Counted from the first letter of the stretch, positions 16,016 to 28,573 are shown. The stretch: DNA of 64,000 nt from Bradyrhizobium sp. LTSP885 (GCF_000938305.1 NZ_JYMT01000033.1:56753-120752), one strand, 5' to 3'. The notes: generated by a model not told the origin, from the sequence alone. Translations and numbers: made by a program.

Positions 16016-18132
16016 TGCCTGATCTGCTCCTCGAACTGTTCTCCGAAGAAATCCCCGCCCGCATGCAGGCGAAGGCGGTGGACGACCTGCGCCGCATGGT
16101 GACTGAGAAGCTCGTCGCCGAGGGCCTGGTCTACGAAGGCGTCAAGGCGTTCGCGACACCGCGCCGCCTTGCGCTGACCGTGCACGGCATCCCCGGGCGC
16201 CAGCCCGATCTGAAGGAAGAGCGCCGCGGCCCGCGCGTCGGCGGCGCCGAGCCCGCGATCCAGGGATTTTTGAAAGCCACCGGCCTGTCCTCGATCAGCG
16301 AAGCAAAAATCCAGACCGATCCGAAGAAGGGCGATTTCTACATCGCGCTGATCGAGAAGCCCGGCCGCCCCGCGATCGACGTGATTGCGGAGATGCTGCC
16401 AGTGATCATCCGCACCTTTCCGTGGCCGAAATCGATGCGCTGGGGCGCGCGCTCGGCGAAATCAGGGTCGCTGTCCTGGGTGCGCCCGCTGCACGCGATC
16501 ACCGCGACCTTCGGGCTCGAGACCGAGGATCCCGATATCGTCAACTTCTCCGTCGACGGCATCGAGGCCGGACAGACCACCTACGGCCACCGCTTCATGG
16601 CGCCAGCCGCGATCTCGGTGCGCCGCTTCGAGGACTATGAGGCCAAGCTGAAGGCGGCAAAAGTCATCCTCGATCCGCAGGCGCGCAAGGACATCATCCT
16701 TGAAGACGCCAAGCAGCTGGCGTTCGCGCAAGGCCTTGAACTGGTCGAGGACCAGGTGCTGCTCGACGAGGTTTCGGGCCTCGTCGAATGGCCCGTCGTC
16801 ATGATGGGATCGTTCGAGAAGGAGTATCTCGCGATCCCCGACGAGGTGATCCGCGCCACCATCCGCAACAACCAGAAGTGCTTTGTGGTCAAGGATCCCA
16901 AGACGGGCAAGCTGACCAACAAGTTCGTGCTGACGGCCAATCTCGAAGCAACCGACGGCGGCAAGACCATCGTTGCCGGCAACGAACGCGTGATCCGCCC
17001 GCGGTTGAGCGATGCGAAGTTTTTCTACGAGACGGATCTGAAGACGAAGTTGGAAGACCGGCTGCCGAAGTTCGAGCAGATCGTGTTTCACGAGAAGCTT
17101 GGGACGCAGGCAGAGCGGATCAAGCGGATCGAAGCTTTGGCGGCGGAGATCGCGCCGCTGGTCGGTGCTGATGTCGAGAAGACGAAGCGCGCTGCACATC
17201 TGGCGAAGGCGGATTTGCTGACCGAAGTGGTCGGCGAATTCCCCGAGCTGCAGGGTCTGATGGGCAAATACTACGCGCTTGCGCAAGGCGAGGATGCGTC
17301 CGTCGCTGCGGCAAGTGAAGAGCACTGGAAGCCGCAAGGGCCTGCGGATCGCGTGCCGACCGATCCGGTGAGTGTGGCCGTGGCACTCGCGGACAAGCTC
17401 GACACGCTGGTTGGGTTCTGGGCGATCGACGAGAAGCCGACGGGGAGCAAAGACCCGTATGCGCTGCGCCGCGCGGCGTTGGGTGTGATCAGGCTGATTG
17501 TCGAGAATACCCTGCGCCTGCCGATCGTGAAGGCAGCACAGGTTTCAATTGCCGGCTTGCTCGAAACGGGGACACAGCACCCGGTCGTGGATAGTCACAA
17601 GCTTCCGACCGACCTGCTCGCATTCTTCGCTGACCGCCTCAAGGTGCAGCTCCGAGAGCAAGGCGCGCGTCACGATCTCGTCGATGCGGTGTTTTCGCTC
17701 GGCGGTCAGGACGATCTCCTGCTTGTCGTCCGTCGCGTCGAGGCGCTCGGCAAATTCCTCGAGACCGACGACGGCAAGAACCTGCTCGCCGGCACCAAGC
17801 GCGCCAACAATATCCTCGGGATCGAGGAAAAGAAGGATAAGCGCAGCTTCGACGGTGCGCCTGACGCCGAGCTCTACAAGCTCGACGAGGAGAAGGCGCT
17901 GGCGAAAGCGATCGATCAGGTGAAGAGCGAAGCCTCCGCCGCCGTCGCCAAGGAAGATTTCGCCGCCGCGATGAGCGCGATGGCAAAACTGCGTCCGGCG
18001 GTCGATGCGTTCTTCGACAAGGTCAAGGTCAATGACGACGACGCTGCGGTCCGCGAAAACCGCCTGAAACTGCTCAACGAGATCCGGGCCGCGACGCGCG
18101 CGGTGGCGGATTTCTCCAAAATCGAGGGCTGA
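16015..18132 (+). CDS. glyS: Glycine-tRNA ligase beta subunit
   Basis: The tRNA-binding subunit of glycyl-tRNA synthetase, 705 residues, normal length. It opens MPDLLLELFSEEIPARMQ and contains GRVGGAEPAIQGFLKATG-like and TYGHRFMAP segments and the HD-like AHLAKADLLTEVVGEFPELQGLMG, typical of GlyS. The C-terminal part carries the anticodon-binding DALR-type domain. It shares the TGATG junction with glyQ and is followed three bases later by a methyltransferase gene. Confidence 0.97.
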   Translation: MPDLLLELFSEEIPARMQAKAVDDLRRMVTEKLVAEGLVYEGVKAFATPRRLALTVHGIPGRQPDLKEERRGPRVGGAEPAIQGFLKATGLSSISEAKIQTDPKKGDFYIALIEKPGRPAIDVIAEMLPVIIRTFPWPKSMRWGARSAKSGSLSWVRPLHAITATFGLETEDPDIVNFSVDGIEAGQTTYGHRFMAPAAISVRRFEDYEAKLKAAKVILDPQARKDIILEDAKQLAFAQGLELVEDQVLLDEVSGLVEWPVVMMGSFEKEYLAIPDEVIRATIRNNQKCFVVKDPKTGKLTNKFVLTANLEATDGGKTIVAGNERVIRPRLSDAKFFYETDLKTKLEDRLPKFEQIVFHEKLGTQAERIKRIEALAAEIAPLVGADVEKTKRAAHLAKADLLTEVVGEFPELQGLMGKYYALAQGEDASVAAASEEHWKPQGPADRVPTDPVSVAVALADKLDTLVGFWAIDEKPTGSKDPYALRRAALGVIRLIVENTLRLPIVKAAQVSIAGLLETGTQHPVVDSHKLPTDLLAFFADRLKVQLREQGARHDLVDAVFSLGGQDDLLLVVRRVEALGKFLETDDGKNLLAGTKRANNILGIEEKKDKRSFDGAPDAELYKLDEEKALAKAIDQVKSEASAAVAKEDFAAAMSAMAKLRPAVDAFFDKVKVNDDDAAVRENRLKLLNEIRAATRAVADFSKIEG

Positions 18133-18135
18133 CCG

Positions 18136-18741
18136 ATGGACCACGCAACGCTCGCCGCTTACGACAAGGAGGCGGCGGCGTTTGCGCAGGACTGGCACGA
18201 CCAGCCGGCGCCGGTCGACCTGCAAGAGATCGTCGCCCGTTTCTTCATCAAGGGCGGCTTAACCGCCGATATCGGCTGCGGCAGCGGCCGCGAGGTGGCG
18301 TGGCTGAACGCCAACGGCTATCCGGCCGAAGGTTTTGATGCCTCCGAGGGCCTGCTCACGGAGGCCCGTTCGCGCTATCCGCAAGCCCGCTTCACGCGTG
18401 CAGAATTGCCCGAGCTATCCGGCATCGCCTCCGGCAGTTTCGACAATGTGCTGTGCGAGACTGTGATCATGCATCTCGATCACGCGCTGATCGCGCCGTC
18501 GGTGCGCCGCATGCTCGACATCGTGAAGCCCGGCGGCGTGTTCTATCTGAGCTGGCGCGTCACCGAGGGCGCCGACCTGCGCGATGCGCACGGCCGCTTG
18601 TATGCGGCATTCGATGCGACGCAGGTGCGAGCCGAACTCAAGGCGACGCACCTGTTGCTCGATGAGGAGCTGGTCAGCGTGTCTTCGGCCAAGACGATTC
18701 ACCGGCTGGTGGCACGCAAGAGTGGCGGGAGGCTGGCATGA
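18136..18741 (+). CDS. Class I SAM-dependent methyltransferase
   Basis: A 201-residue methyltransferase with the SAM-binding TADIGCGSGREVAWLNANGY motif and the downstream MHLDHALIAPSVRRMLDIVKPGGVFYLSW core strands. The fold is clear; the acceptor is not. It follows glyS by three bases and overlaps the next gene by four (ATGA), so it is the third gene of the glyQS operon. No tRNA-specific domain is present. Confidence 0.85.
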   Translation: MDHATLAAYDKEAAAFAQDWHDQPAPVDLQEIVARFFIKGGLTADIGCGSGREVAWLNANGYPAEGFDASEGLLTEARSRYPQARFTRAELPELSGIASGSFDNVLCETVIMHLDHALIAPSVRRMLDIVKPGGVFYLSWRVTEGADLRDAHGRLYAAFDATQVRAELKATHLLLDEELVSVSSAKTIHRLVARKSGGRLA

Positions 18742-19109
18742 CAAGGGTCGCGACATGCGCCTGCGGGCAGCTCTCGGTGACCTGCCACCAGGAGCCAGCC
18801 AAGATCGCGCTGTGCCACTGTCTTGAGTGCCAGAAGCGAACTGGCAGCACCTATGGCATCGCCGCCTTCTTTCGCCGCGCCGACGTCGAGCCGCAGGGCG
18901 AGGCGCGGCAATACAGCCGCATCGGCGACAGCGGCTCTGCGGTGGTGTTTCATTTCTGCCCGACCTGCGGATCGTCGGTCTATTGGGAGCCTGGGCGCGC
19001 GCCCGACGTCATTGCCGTTGCGGTCGGCGCTTTCGCGGACCCGGATTTTCCGGCGCCCTCACTATCGGTCTACACGCAGCGCCGCCACACCTGGGTCGTG
19101 GACAGGTGA
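18738..19109 (+). CDS. GFA family (CENP-V/GFA domain) zinc protein
   Basis: A 123-residue GFA-domain protein. The paired zinc cysteines appear as CACGQLSVTC near the start, ALCHCLECQKRTGS (about 26-39) and FCPTCGSSVYWE (about 74-85). The family is named for glutathione-dependent formaldehyde activation, a role not proven for most members. It overlaps the methyltransferase by four bases and ends the operon just before a strong terminator. Confidence 0.9.
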   Translation: MTRVATCACGQLSVTCHQEPAKIALCHCLECQKRTGSTYGIAAFFRRADVEPQGEARQYSRIGDSGSAVVFHFCPTCGSSVYWEPGRAPDVIAVAVGAFADPDFPAPSLSVYTQRRHTWVVDR

Positions 19110-19154
19110 GAGAAGCGATTCCTGATTGGCGACCACAGCTCGCAGCGAGGTAGA

Positions 19155-19190
19155 AAAGCCCCGCCCGGAGGGGAGGCCGGGCGGGGCTTT
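19155..19190. terminator. Strong GC-rich hairpin terminator
   Basis: A perfect 14-bp stem (AAAGCCCCGCCCGG with CCGGGCGGGGCTTT) and an eight-base loop. It reads as a terminator for the glyQS operon on the plus strand; with runs of A on the left side it would also serve the DUF1236 gene arriving on the minus strand. Confidence 0.85.
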
Positions 19191-19263
19191 CTGGTCCGGT
19201 CGATCTTCGCGCAGATCCGCTTGCGCGGCGCCCGGACTCATCGTTCAGGGATCGCGGGGCTGG

Positions 19264-19620
19264 CTATTCGACCACCTGAACAATGCGACGCGAGCGCGGT
19301 TCGACCAGCACGGTCTCGCCGTTCACGACGGTGTAGCGATAGGGCGTCGCGCCGAACCGCTGCGGCACGTCGTAAGTCATCACGCCGGCCTCCGGCAGCA
19401 AGTTGCCGACAACGACGCGATCCGGAATGGTGTAGGTCGGCACGCGTTCGCTCACTATGTATTCGCGGAACGCCGGACGCTGCTCGACCGTGATGCCTTC
19501 GCTCTCGTCAACCACGACCGGACCGCCGCGCGCGACGCCGACCGTTTGCGCCTGTGCGGCAGTGGCGGGCATAGCGATCGCGGCGGCAACCGCTGCAACG
19601 GCAAGGATTCTGTTTCGCAT
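19264..19620 (-). CDS. Exported DUF1236 domain protein
   Basis: From ATG 19620 (MRNRILAVAAVAAAIAMPATAAQAQ) the 118-residue protein has a clear cleavable signal peptide, with GGAG six bases upstream of the start. The mature part ends in a DUF1236 domain: PAFREYIVSERVPTY, followed by TPYRYTVVNGETVLVEPRSRRIVQVVE. DUF1236 proteins are small periplasmic proteins of rhizobia, often present in many copies; function unknown. A start at 19632 would add four residues. Confidence 0.85.
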   Translation of the reverse strand: MRNRILAVAAVAAAIAMPATAAQAQTVGVARGGPVVVDESEGITVEQRPAFREYIVSERVPTYTIPDRVVVGNLLPEAGVMTYDVPQRFGATPYRYTVVNGETVLVEPRSRRIVQVVE

Positions 19621-19890
19621 GGCTTGCTCCATTTCCTTCACACTGCAAGACTTCCTTCACACTGGAAGACGCCGGCATTCGCCAGCACGCATGCCGAGCC
19701 AATTCATCCGATGTGGCAACGTTCCGGAAAAATCACTGCCATATACGCGGCAATTTCGTGCAAATTTCGTGAGCGAGGGAACCTGTTGGCGCGACAGGCG
19801 TCTTGATGTCGGAACTCCCCCGGCGGATAACTGCCGCCCTCGATTCGAATGTCCTGTCGAACGCCCTGAAAACAGCCGGAGAAATTTCAA

Positions 19891-20046
19891 ATGGTCATCA
19901 CCGCTGCGCATGTGCCCGCTATCGTTGCCCTGATCGCAGGCATCCTGATCCTGGTCATGCCGCGGCTGCTCAATTTCATCGTCGCGATCTATCTGATCTT
20001 CATCGGATTGGTTGGAATGGGACTCTTGCATTGGCTGCACATCTAG
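19891..20046 (+). CDS. DUF3096 small membrane protein, 51 residues
   Basis: Reads MVITAAHVPAIVALIAGILI, continuing through two tightly spaced hydrophobic segments joined by MPRLLNFIVA, and ends HWLHI with TAG at 20044. This matches the DUF3096 family of very small inner-membrane proteins. Function unknown. GGAGAAATTTCAA precedes the ATG. It lies 90 bp upstream of ppdK on the same strand. Confidence 0.8.
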   Translation: MVITAAHVPAIVALIAGILILVMPRLLNFIVAIYLIFIGLVGMGLLHWLHI

Positions 20047-20136
20047 CCGGAAAGCGGGGTTTCGCGGCTTGCGCGGGACCCCTCAAAATGGTGTAAGCGC
20101 GCATCTTCGACCCCTCTTTACGGATTGTTGTCTGAC

Positions 20137-23064
<2,928 letters not shown>

Positions 23065-23370
23065 GTGACGCGCAATCTTCAACGAAAATGGCCGGGACAA
23101 TGTCCCGGCCATTTTTGCATTTGCCGTCAGTGTCGATCGCGCAAGACTTTCTTCATCACCTTCGTTGACCGGATATTTACCACTCTCATCGTCCGCGCAT
23201 TTACCAACACACTTGATGCAATGCGCAGAAAGACCGCGATCACTTGCGTGTGGCGGGCGCGCAACGCCGATTAACCCCGCGGCAACCTAAACACGTTAGC
23301 AACAAAAAAGGTCGAATTGCGCGGATGGACCGCATTCGACTGCATTCAGTAAGTGTTGCGTGAGCGTACG
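23065..23370. other. Intergenic stretch after ppdK
   Basis: The 306 bases start with the ppdK terminator (23085-23116). The rest is relatively AT-rich, with GTTAGCAACAAAAAAGG shortly before the next gene, and probably holds the promoter of the SleB-type hydrolase. No open frame of quality is seen. Confidence 0.5.
23085..23116 (+). terminator. Rho-independent terminator of ppdK
   Basis: AAAATGGCCGGGACA pairs with TGTCCCGGCCATTTT around a single-base loop and ends in TTTTT, 20 bases after the ppdK stop. A textbook intrinsic terminator. Confidence 0.9.
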
Positions 23371-24846
23371 ATGTTTGTGTTGCGTAACCAGCCGAAGAGC
23401 GCACGGCTTGCGCTCTTCGGTTTAGGTCTCAGCATCTTCGCGTTGATGCCGACCGAGATCGGATATCAGGATATCGCCTCACTGCTGGCGCGCCAGCCGG
23501 GCGTCGCGGAGCGCTGGCAGAAGCGCGTGTTCGCGTCCGCGGTCGGTTCCATCCAGGTCGCGACCTATAGCTTCGGCCATCCGATCGGAACGTCGTTGCC
23601 GGAGACTGCAACCTATCGTCTCGCAAGCCTCGACAATCAGGGCATCGATATCACGGGGGCCGTGACGCGCAATCCGATCGCGACGCCGCCGCCGCGCTAC
23701 CAGGCCTCGGATTTCCCCAAGGTCGACCGCACGTCGAAGGGCGATCGTCTCGTCGTCGCAAAACCCGACGCGACGGAGCCCGCCGCGCCCGCAAACGCCG
23801 CACCAACGAACGAAGACCCCGCAACCTCCAATTCGTCCGTCAGGGGCATGAAGACTGCCGACAAGGCACCGGCTGACAGCGCGCCGCTCGATCCCGAATT
23901 GCAGGAGGCGCTGCGCGCGCCGCCATTGCCGCAATACTCGGCGGCGCTGCCGCAATACGATGTCTCGATGTCACTCGAGGCCGACCCGCTCGATGATCGG
24001 AAGGTTGTGCCAGCGGCGCCGGCATCCGTCACCCACGTAACGCCGCCGCACGAGGCGTTCTCGTTCCAGACCTCGAGCCTGTTCTTCGGTTCGTCGCTCG
24101 GCTCGCCCGAGAGTATGGAGCGCTGGCAGCCGGGCGAGGCGCCGACCATTGTTGCGCCGGCGGCGGTGCCGGATCCCGACATGAAGGTGATGGCCTCGCT
24201 GCCGGTCGATGCCGACGGCCCGGTCAAGGCTGGCGAGATGGGCGAGAGCATCGCGCCGAAGGGCGAGGTCAATTCCGACAACCAGCGCACCAAGACTCCA
24301 GCCGAGCGGCTCGGCCTGCTCGACGAGAAGTCGCGCGCCAAGTCGGAAAAGTGCCTGGCCGAAGCAGTCTATTTCGAAGCCCGCGGCGAAGCCGTGCGCG
24401 GCCAGATTGCGGTCGCCCAGGTGGTGCTGAACCGCGCCTTCTCCGGCAAATATCCGGAGACCGTGTGCGGCGTGGTCTACCAGAACAAGAACCGCCATTA
24501 CGCCTGTCAGTTCACCTTTGCATGCGACAACACGCCCGACGTGATCCGCGAGCCCGACATGTGGGACCGCGCGAAGAAGATTGCGAAGGCGATGCTCGAC
24601 GGTAAATTGTGGCTGCCGGAAGTCGACCGTTCGACCCACTACCACGCCTATTGGGTGCGGCCGTCCTGGGTCAGCGAAATGAAGAAGATGTACAAGTTCG
24701 GCGTCCATACCTTCTATCGTCCGCGCGCCTGGGGCGACGGCAGCGATGCGCCGAGCTGGGGCAACCCTGCCGAAACCGCGGCGATCTCGGCCCAGCTCGC
24801 CGAAGCCGCGCAAAGCTCGGCCGAGCAGGTCAGCGCGAAACGATAG
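23371..24846 (+). CDS. SleB-type cell wall hydrolase (Hydrolase_2 domain)
   Basis: A 491-residue exported or membrane-anchored protein. A hydrophobic N-terminus (SARLALFGLGLSIFALMP) is followed by about 300 low-complexity Pro/Ala residues. The catalytic domain at the C-terminus has AEAVYFEARGEAVRGQIAVAQVVLNR, NRHYACQFTFACD and STHYHAYWVRPSW, the signature of the SleB/CwlJ peptidoglycan hydrolase fold with its conserved glutamate. In non-sporulating rhizobia it should act on the cell wall during growth or division. GTG 23353 is an alternative start six codons upstream. Confidence 0.9.
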   Translation: MFVLRNQPKSARLALFGLGLSIFALMPTEIGYQDIASLLARQPGVAERWQKRVFASAVGSIQVATYSFGHPIGTSLPETATYRLASLDNQGIDITGAVTRNPIATPPPRYQASDFPKVDRTSKGDRLVVAKPDATEPAAPANAAPTNEDPATSNSSVRGMKTADKAPADSAPLDPELQEALRAPPLPQYSAALPQYDVSMSLEADPLDDRKVVPAAPASVTHVTPPHEAFSFQTSSLFFGSSLGSPESMERWQPGEAPTIVAPAAVPDPDMKVMASLPVDADGPVKAGEMGESIAPKGEVNSDNQRTKTPAERLGLLDEKSRAKSEKCLAEAVYFEARGEAVRGQIAVAQVVLNRAFSGKYPETVCGVVYQNKNRHYACQFTFACDNTPDVIREPDMWDRAKKIAKAMLDGKLWLPEVDRSTHYHAYWVRPSWVSEMKKMYKFGVHTFYRPRAWGDGSDAPSWGNPAETAAISAQLAEAAQSSAEQVSAKR

Positions 24847-24863
24847 CTGCCACTAAGCCACCG

Positions 24864-24989
24864 CGTCATTCCGGGATGGCCCGTAGGGCCAGACCCGGAA
24901 TCCCGATGTTGAGGGACCGACGTGGTGGGCAGAAGCGTCAACGAATCTCGAGATTCCGGGTTCGCGCCTTGGCGCGCCCCGGAATGACA
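24864..24989. repeat. Dispersed palindromic repeat (CGTCATTCCGGG family), copy 2
   Basis: Ends match the copy at 9848-9928 (CGTCATTCCGGGATGGCCC and GCGCCCCGGAATGACAG). Relative to that copy about 45 bases are inserted between the arms, just where the central palindrome begins. Confidence 0.8.
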
Positions 24990-25129
24990 GTCCCAGAATT
25001 TCGCAGAGCTGCCCTGCAGGGAAAAATTGTTCTCCGCGCCCCCTTGGGATTTTCATGCAGTTGCATTAACTCCCTGTAATGTTGTGCGGGGCGTTTGCCC
25101 TGCGCTTGCAGTTGCGGGGGGATGATCAG

Positions 25130-26374
25130 ATGGCTGTAACCACCGGGGACCTTCGTCCGACCTCCGGCACATGGCGCACGCCGCTTGTGATCATCGTCTG
25201 CGGTTGCGCGATCGCGATGCTGAGCTTCGGTCCCCGTTCCAGCCTCGGCTTCTTCATACAGCCGATGAGCCGCGAATTCGCCTGGGGCCGCGACGTGTTC
25301 GGCCTCGCTCTGGCATTCCAGAACCTGCTGTGGGGTCTCGGCCAGCCGATCGCCGGCGCGATTGCCGACCGATTTGGTCTTCTTCGCGTGATGGTAGTCG
25401 GCGCGCTGCTTTACGCCGCGGGCCTGCTGTTGATGCGCTACTCGGCAACGCCGCTGTCGCTCAATGTCGGCGCCGGCGTGCTGATCGGCTTCGGCCTGTC
25501 GGGCTCGTCGTTCAACCTGGTGCTGTCGGCGTTCAGCAAGCTGCTGCCGCCGGAGCGGCGCGGCCTCGCGCTCGGGGCGGGCACCGCCGCCGGCTCGTTC
25601 GGCCAATTCCTGTTCGCGCCATTCGGCGTCGCGATGATCGACAATTTTGGCTGGCAGACCGCGCTTATGGTGTTCGCCATGCTGATGCTCCTGATCGTGC
25701 CGCTGTCGCTGGCGCTTTCGACCCCGCCGGTCGAGACCAGCAAAGTACCCTCCGCCGATCAGCAATCGTTCAAGACCGCGCTTGCGGAAGCCTTTGGTCA
25801 CCGCTCCTACGTGCTGCTGGTGCTCGGCTTCTTCACCTGCGGCTTCCAGCTCGCCTTCATCACGGTGCATCTGCCGGCCTATCTCGCCGATCGCGGCATT
25901 CCGGCGTCGAGCGGCGGCTGGGTGATCGCGGCGATCGGCCTGTTCAACATCATCGGCTCGCTCAGCGTCGGCTGGCTGCAGAATGTGTTCCCGAAGCGCT
26001 ATATCCTCTCGGTGATCTACTTGACCCGCGCGCTGTCGATCATCGCGTTCATCTCGTTCCCGATCACGACCTTCTCGGCGATCGCGTTCGGTGCGATCTC
26101 CGGCCTGACCTGGCTCTCCACGGTGCCGCCGACCTCGGCGCTGGTGGCATTGATGTTCGGCACGCGCTGGTTTGCCACGCTGTACGGCTTCGCTTTCGTC
26201 AGCCATCAGGTCGGCGGCTTCCTCGGCGTCTGGCTCGGCGGCATCGTGTTCGAGAAATTCGGTTCCTACACGCCGATCTGGTGGCTCTCGGTGGTGTTCG
26301 GCGTGCTGTCGGCGCTGATCAACCTGCCGATCGTCGAAGCACCGGTCGCACGCCCGGTTGCGCAGCCTGCCTGA
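25130..26374 (+). CDS. Major facilitator superfamily transporter
   Basis: A 414-residue inner-membrane carrier with twelve predictable hydrophobic segments. The A-motif loop between helices 2 and 3 reads GAIADRFGLLRVM, and the central loop (TPPVETSKVPSADQQS) divides the two six-helix halves. Closest in appearance to the oxalate/formate-antiporter-like and monocarboxylate group of MFS proteins; substrate unknown. ATG 25130 follows a purine-rich GGGGGGATGATC. The acuI-like gene starts 46 bp downstream on the same strand, so the two may be an operon. Confidence 0.88.
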   Translation: MAVTTGDLRPTSGTWRTPLVIIVCGCAIAMLSFGPRSSLGFFIQPMSREFAWGRDVFGLALAFQNLLWGLGQPIAGAIADRFGLLRVMVVGALLYAAGLLLMRYSATPLSLNVGAGVLIGFGLSGSSFNLVLSAFSKLLPPERRGLALGAGTAAGSFGQFLFAPFGVAMIDNFGWQTALMVFAMLMLLIVPLSLALSTPPVETSKVPSADQQSFKTALAEAFGHRSYVLLVLGFFTCGFQLAFITVHLPAYLADRGIPASSGGWVIAAIGLFNIIGSLSVGWLQNVFPKRYILSVIYLTRALSIIAFISFPITTFSAIAFGAISGLTWLSTVPPTSALVALMFGTRWFATLYGFAFVSHQVGGFLGVWLGGIVFEKFGSYTPIWWLSVVFGVLSALINLPIVEAPVARPVAQPA

Positions 26375-26419
26375 TGGGTTAAACATCCCCCGAAACCAGA
26401 ATTTCCGGGAGTGCACATC

Positions 26420-27406
26420 GTGGCAACGTTCAAGGCGATCAGGATCGACAAGGCGGACAAGGGTACCACCGTCGCGCTCACCCAATTCGACGAATCCGAG
26501 CTGATGGACGGCGACGTCACGGTGCGGGTCGAGTGGTCGACGCTGAACTACAAGGACGGGCTGGCGCTGACCGGCAAGGCGCCGGTGGTCCGCCGGTTCC
26601 CGATGATCGCCGGTATCGACTTCGCCGGCACCGTTGAGCAATCCAGCCATCCCGACTGGAAGGCGGGCGATAAGGTCGTCTGCAACGGCTGGGGCATGGG
26701 CGAAACCCATCTCGGCGCCTATGCCGAAAAGGCCCGCGTCAAGGGCGATTGGCTGGTGCGGCTGCCTGATGGCATCTCGGCGCGCGACGCGATGGCGATC
26801 GGTACCGCCGGCTATACCGCGATGCTCTCGGTGCTGGCGCTGGAGAAACATGGCCTGACCCCGAAGAGCGGCCCGGTCGTGGTTACAGGGTCCGCCGGCG
26901 GCGTCGGCTCGGTCGCGATCGCACTGTTGTCGAAGCTCGGCTACCAGGTCATCGCCTCCACCGGGCGGACGTCGGAGGCCGACTATCTGAAAGGGCTCGG
27001 TGCATCAGAGGTCATCGACCGCGCCGAACTGTCAGGCCCGGCCAAGGCGCTTGCGAAGGAGCGCTGGGCCGGCGGCGTCGACAGCGTCGGGTCCAACACA
27101 CTCGCAAATCTGCTGTCCATGACCCGGTATGGCGGTGCCATCGCGGCCTGCGGTCTGGCGGCCGGTATGGACCTGCCGTCGTCGGTCGGGCCCTTCATTT
27201 TGCGGGGAGTGTGCCTTCTCGGCATCGACTCGGTGATGTGCCCGATCGAGCGGCGGAGAACCGCTTGGCGCCGCCTTGCCGGCGATCTGGACAAGGCAAA
27301 ACTCGCTGATATTACTCACGAAATTTCGCTGGACGATGTCATCGGCTACGGCTCGAAAATTCTCGGCGGCCAGGTCCGCGGCCGGATCGTGGTAAAAATA
27401 GTCTGA
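26420..27406 (+). CDS. acuI: Acrylyl-CoA reductase / YhdH-type MDR oxidoreductase
   Basis: A 328-residue NADPH-dependent medium-chain reductase. WSTLNYKDGLALTGKAPVVR, FPMIAGIDFAGTVE and the cofactor loop VVVTGSAGGVGSVAIALLSKLGY are those of the AcuI/YhdH family, which reduces acryloyl-CoA to propionyl-CoA; no zinc ligands are present, as expected. The start is GTG 26420 (MATFKAIRID), with CGGGAG eight bases upstream; GTG 26411 is a weaker alternative. It follows an MFS carrier, but a joint role is only a guess. Confidence 0.9.
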   Translation: MATFKAIRIDKADKGTTVALTQFDESELMDGDVTVRVEWSTLNYKDGLALTGKAPVVRRFPMIAGIDFAGTVEQSSHPDWKAGDKVVCNGWGMGETHLGAYAEKARVKGDWLVRLPDGISARDAMAIGTAGYTAMLSVLALEKHGLTPKSGPVVVTGSAGGVGSVAIALLSKLGYQVIASTGRTSEADYLKGLGASEVIDRAELSGPAKALAKERWAGGVDSVGSNTLANLLSMTRYGGAIAACGLAAGMDLPSSVGPFILRGVCLLGIDSVMCPIERRRTAWRRLAGDLDKAKLADITHEISLDDVIGYGSKILGGQVRGRIVVKIV

Positions 27407-27592
27407 GGACGTTCAGACTTTACCAACCAAGCTGCTCCAATGTTGCCACGGTTGGTATGGTAAGCAGCGGGTAAAGAGACTTGCAGCATGATCCGGGGGC
27501 TCGTTTCCCCGGTGCAGACGCCGAAAGCGTTCTCGCAGGAGTCGTGCTCAAACAAGGAGCGGGGGCCCGCGCTCGTAAGTTGGAGTAGTTGC

Positions 27593-28192
27593 ATGCTTGC
27601 GCGTTTGGTGTTGGGGGCCGTCACGGCCGGAGCAATGGTCGTGCCGGCATTCGCTGGCATGATGAACGCCGACGAGGCCCGCAAATTCGTCGCCGGCAAG
27701 GTGTTCGCCTTCACCTGTTTCGATGGCACCCGCGGTGCCGGTCGCATCAACGAGGATATGGGCGCCACCGGCTCCATCCAGTTCTCCGGCTCGGGTCCGG
27801 TCCGCCATGTGCGCCTGCCCGGCAACACGCTGCAGGTCCGCGGCCAGAGCGTTTGCGCCTCGCTGAAGGGCGTGCCGTTCGAACCCTGCTTCAATCTCGA
27901 CAAGCACGACGAAGTTTCCTTCCGCGGTTCGGTCTCCGGCATGGGCTTCGCCTATTGCGAATTCCATCACCAGGGCGGCCAGCAGATGCTGATGGCGCGC
28001 GCAGTGGCGCGGCCGCGCTCGCTTCGTGCGCCCGAGCAGACCCGTTCGGCCGACGCATCGCGCACCGAAGTGACGGCACGCGTCGAAACGCCACGCGTCG
28101 AGAGCAACAAGCTCGAGCCGGTCAAATCCGAGACCAAGTCCGAGCCGGCCAAGACCGAGAGCGCGCCGGAATTGCGCCGCTCGACCGACTGA
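27593..28192 (+). CDS. Exported protein of unknown function, 199 residues
   Basis: ATG 27593 has GGAG eight bases upstream and opens MLARLVLGAVTAGAMVVPAFA, a cleavable signal peptide. The mature part (MNADEARKFVAGKVFAFTCFDGTRGAGRI) has four cysteines (C44, C86, C100 and C124 by my count) that could form disulphides in the periplasm. The last 60 residues are a charged Glu/Lys/Pro tail. I recognise it as a conserved-looking rhizobial secreted protein but know no function. The longer frame from 27488 lacks a ribosome binding site. Confidence 0.75.
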   Translation: MLARLVLGAVTAGAMVVPAFAGMMNADEARKFVAGKVFAFTCFDGTRGAGRINEDMGATGSIQFSGSGPVRHVRLPGNTLQVRGQSVCASLKGVPFEPCFNLDKHDEVSFRGSVSGMGFAYCEFHHQGGQQMLMARAVARPRSLRAPEQTRSADASRTEVTARVETPRVESNKLEPVKSETKSEPAKTESAPELRRSTD

Positions 28193-28339
28193 CGCCGCAG
28201 CTCCTGGTTTCCGCACGGCAATCAATATTGGCCGCCAAGCCGTAGTCATACGGATGGCGGCCTTCATGCGTTGGTAGCTACTCAATGTTCAACGTCTGCG
28301 GACGAGGCGGGCGTTGGCCCCCTGCATTTGAGTAGACTT

Positions 28340-28573
28340 ATGGCGATGTATTTTTTTCGGATCAGTCATGGTGATTACGCCGGCGCGTCCGATCAGGCGA
28401 CGGAATTTGAGAGCCGCGAGGTAGCCTGGGCCGAGATGACGAAAGTGTGCAGCAACTTCCTCGGCAGTATCTCGCGCAATCTCAAGCAAGACAGCGAATG
28501 GCATATGGAACTGCTCGATGAGGGCAGGAAGCCGGTGTTCAGGATTCGCCTCGTCGCGGAATCGGTGAGTTAA
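28340..28573 (+). CDS. DUF6894-like small protein, 77 residues
   Basis: Starts MAMYFFRISHGDYAGASDQA and continues EFESREVAWAEMTKVCSNFLGSI to a short beta-rich end GRKPVFRIRLVAESVS. The xYFFxIxxG opening, an acidic middle helix and the terminal strand match the DUF6894 family of small rhizobial proteins. Function unknown. It is flanked by clear gaps and is probably a single-gene unit. Confidence 0.7.
   Translation: MAMYFFRISHGDYAGASDQATEFESREVAWAEMTKVCSNFLGSISRNLKQDSEWHMELLDEGRKPVFRIRLVAESVS

Noticed and set aside
24938..26851. 637-residue minus-strand frame opposite the MFS gene
   Set aside because: Composed mostly of Arg, Glu, His and Gln with no fold; antisense of a well-formed transporter and acuI.
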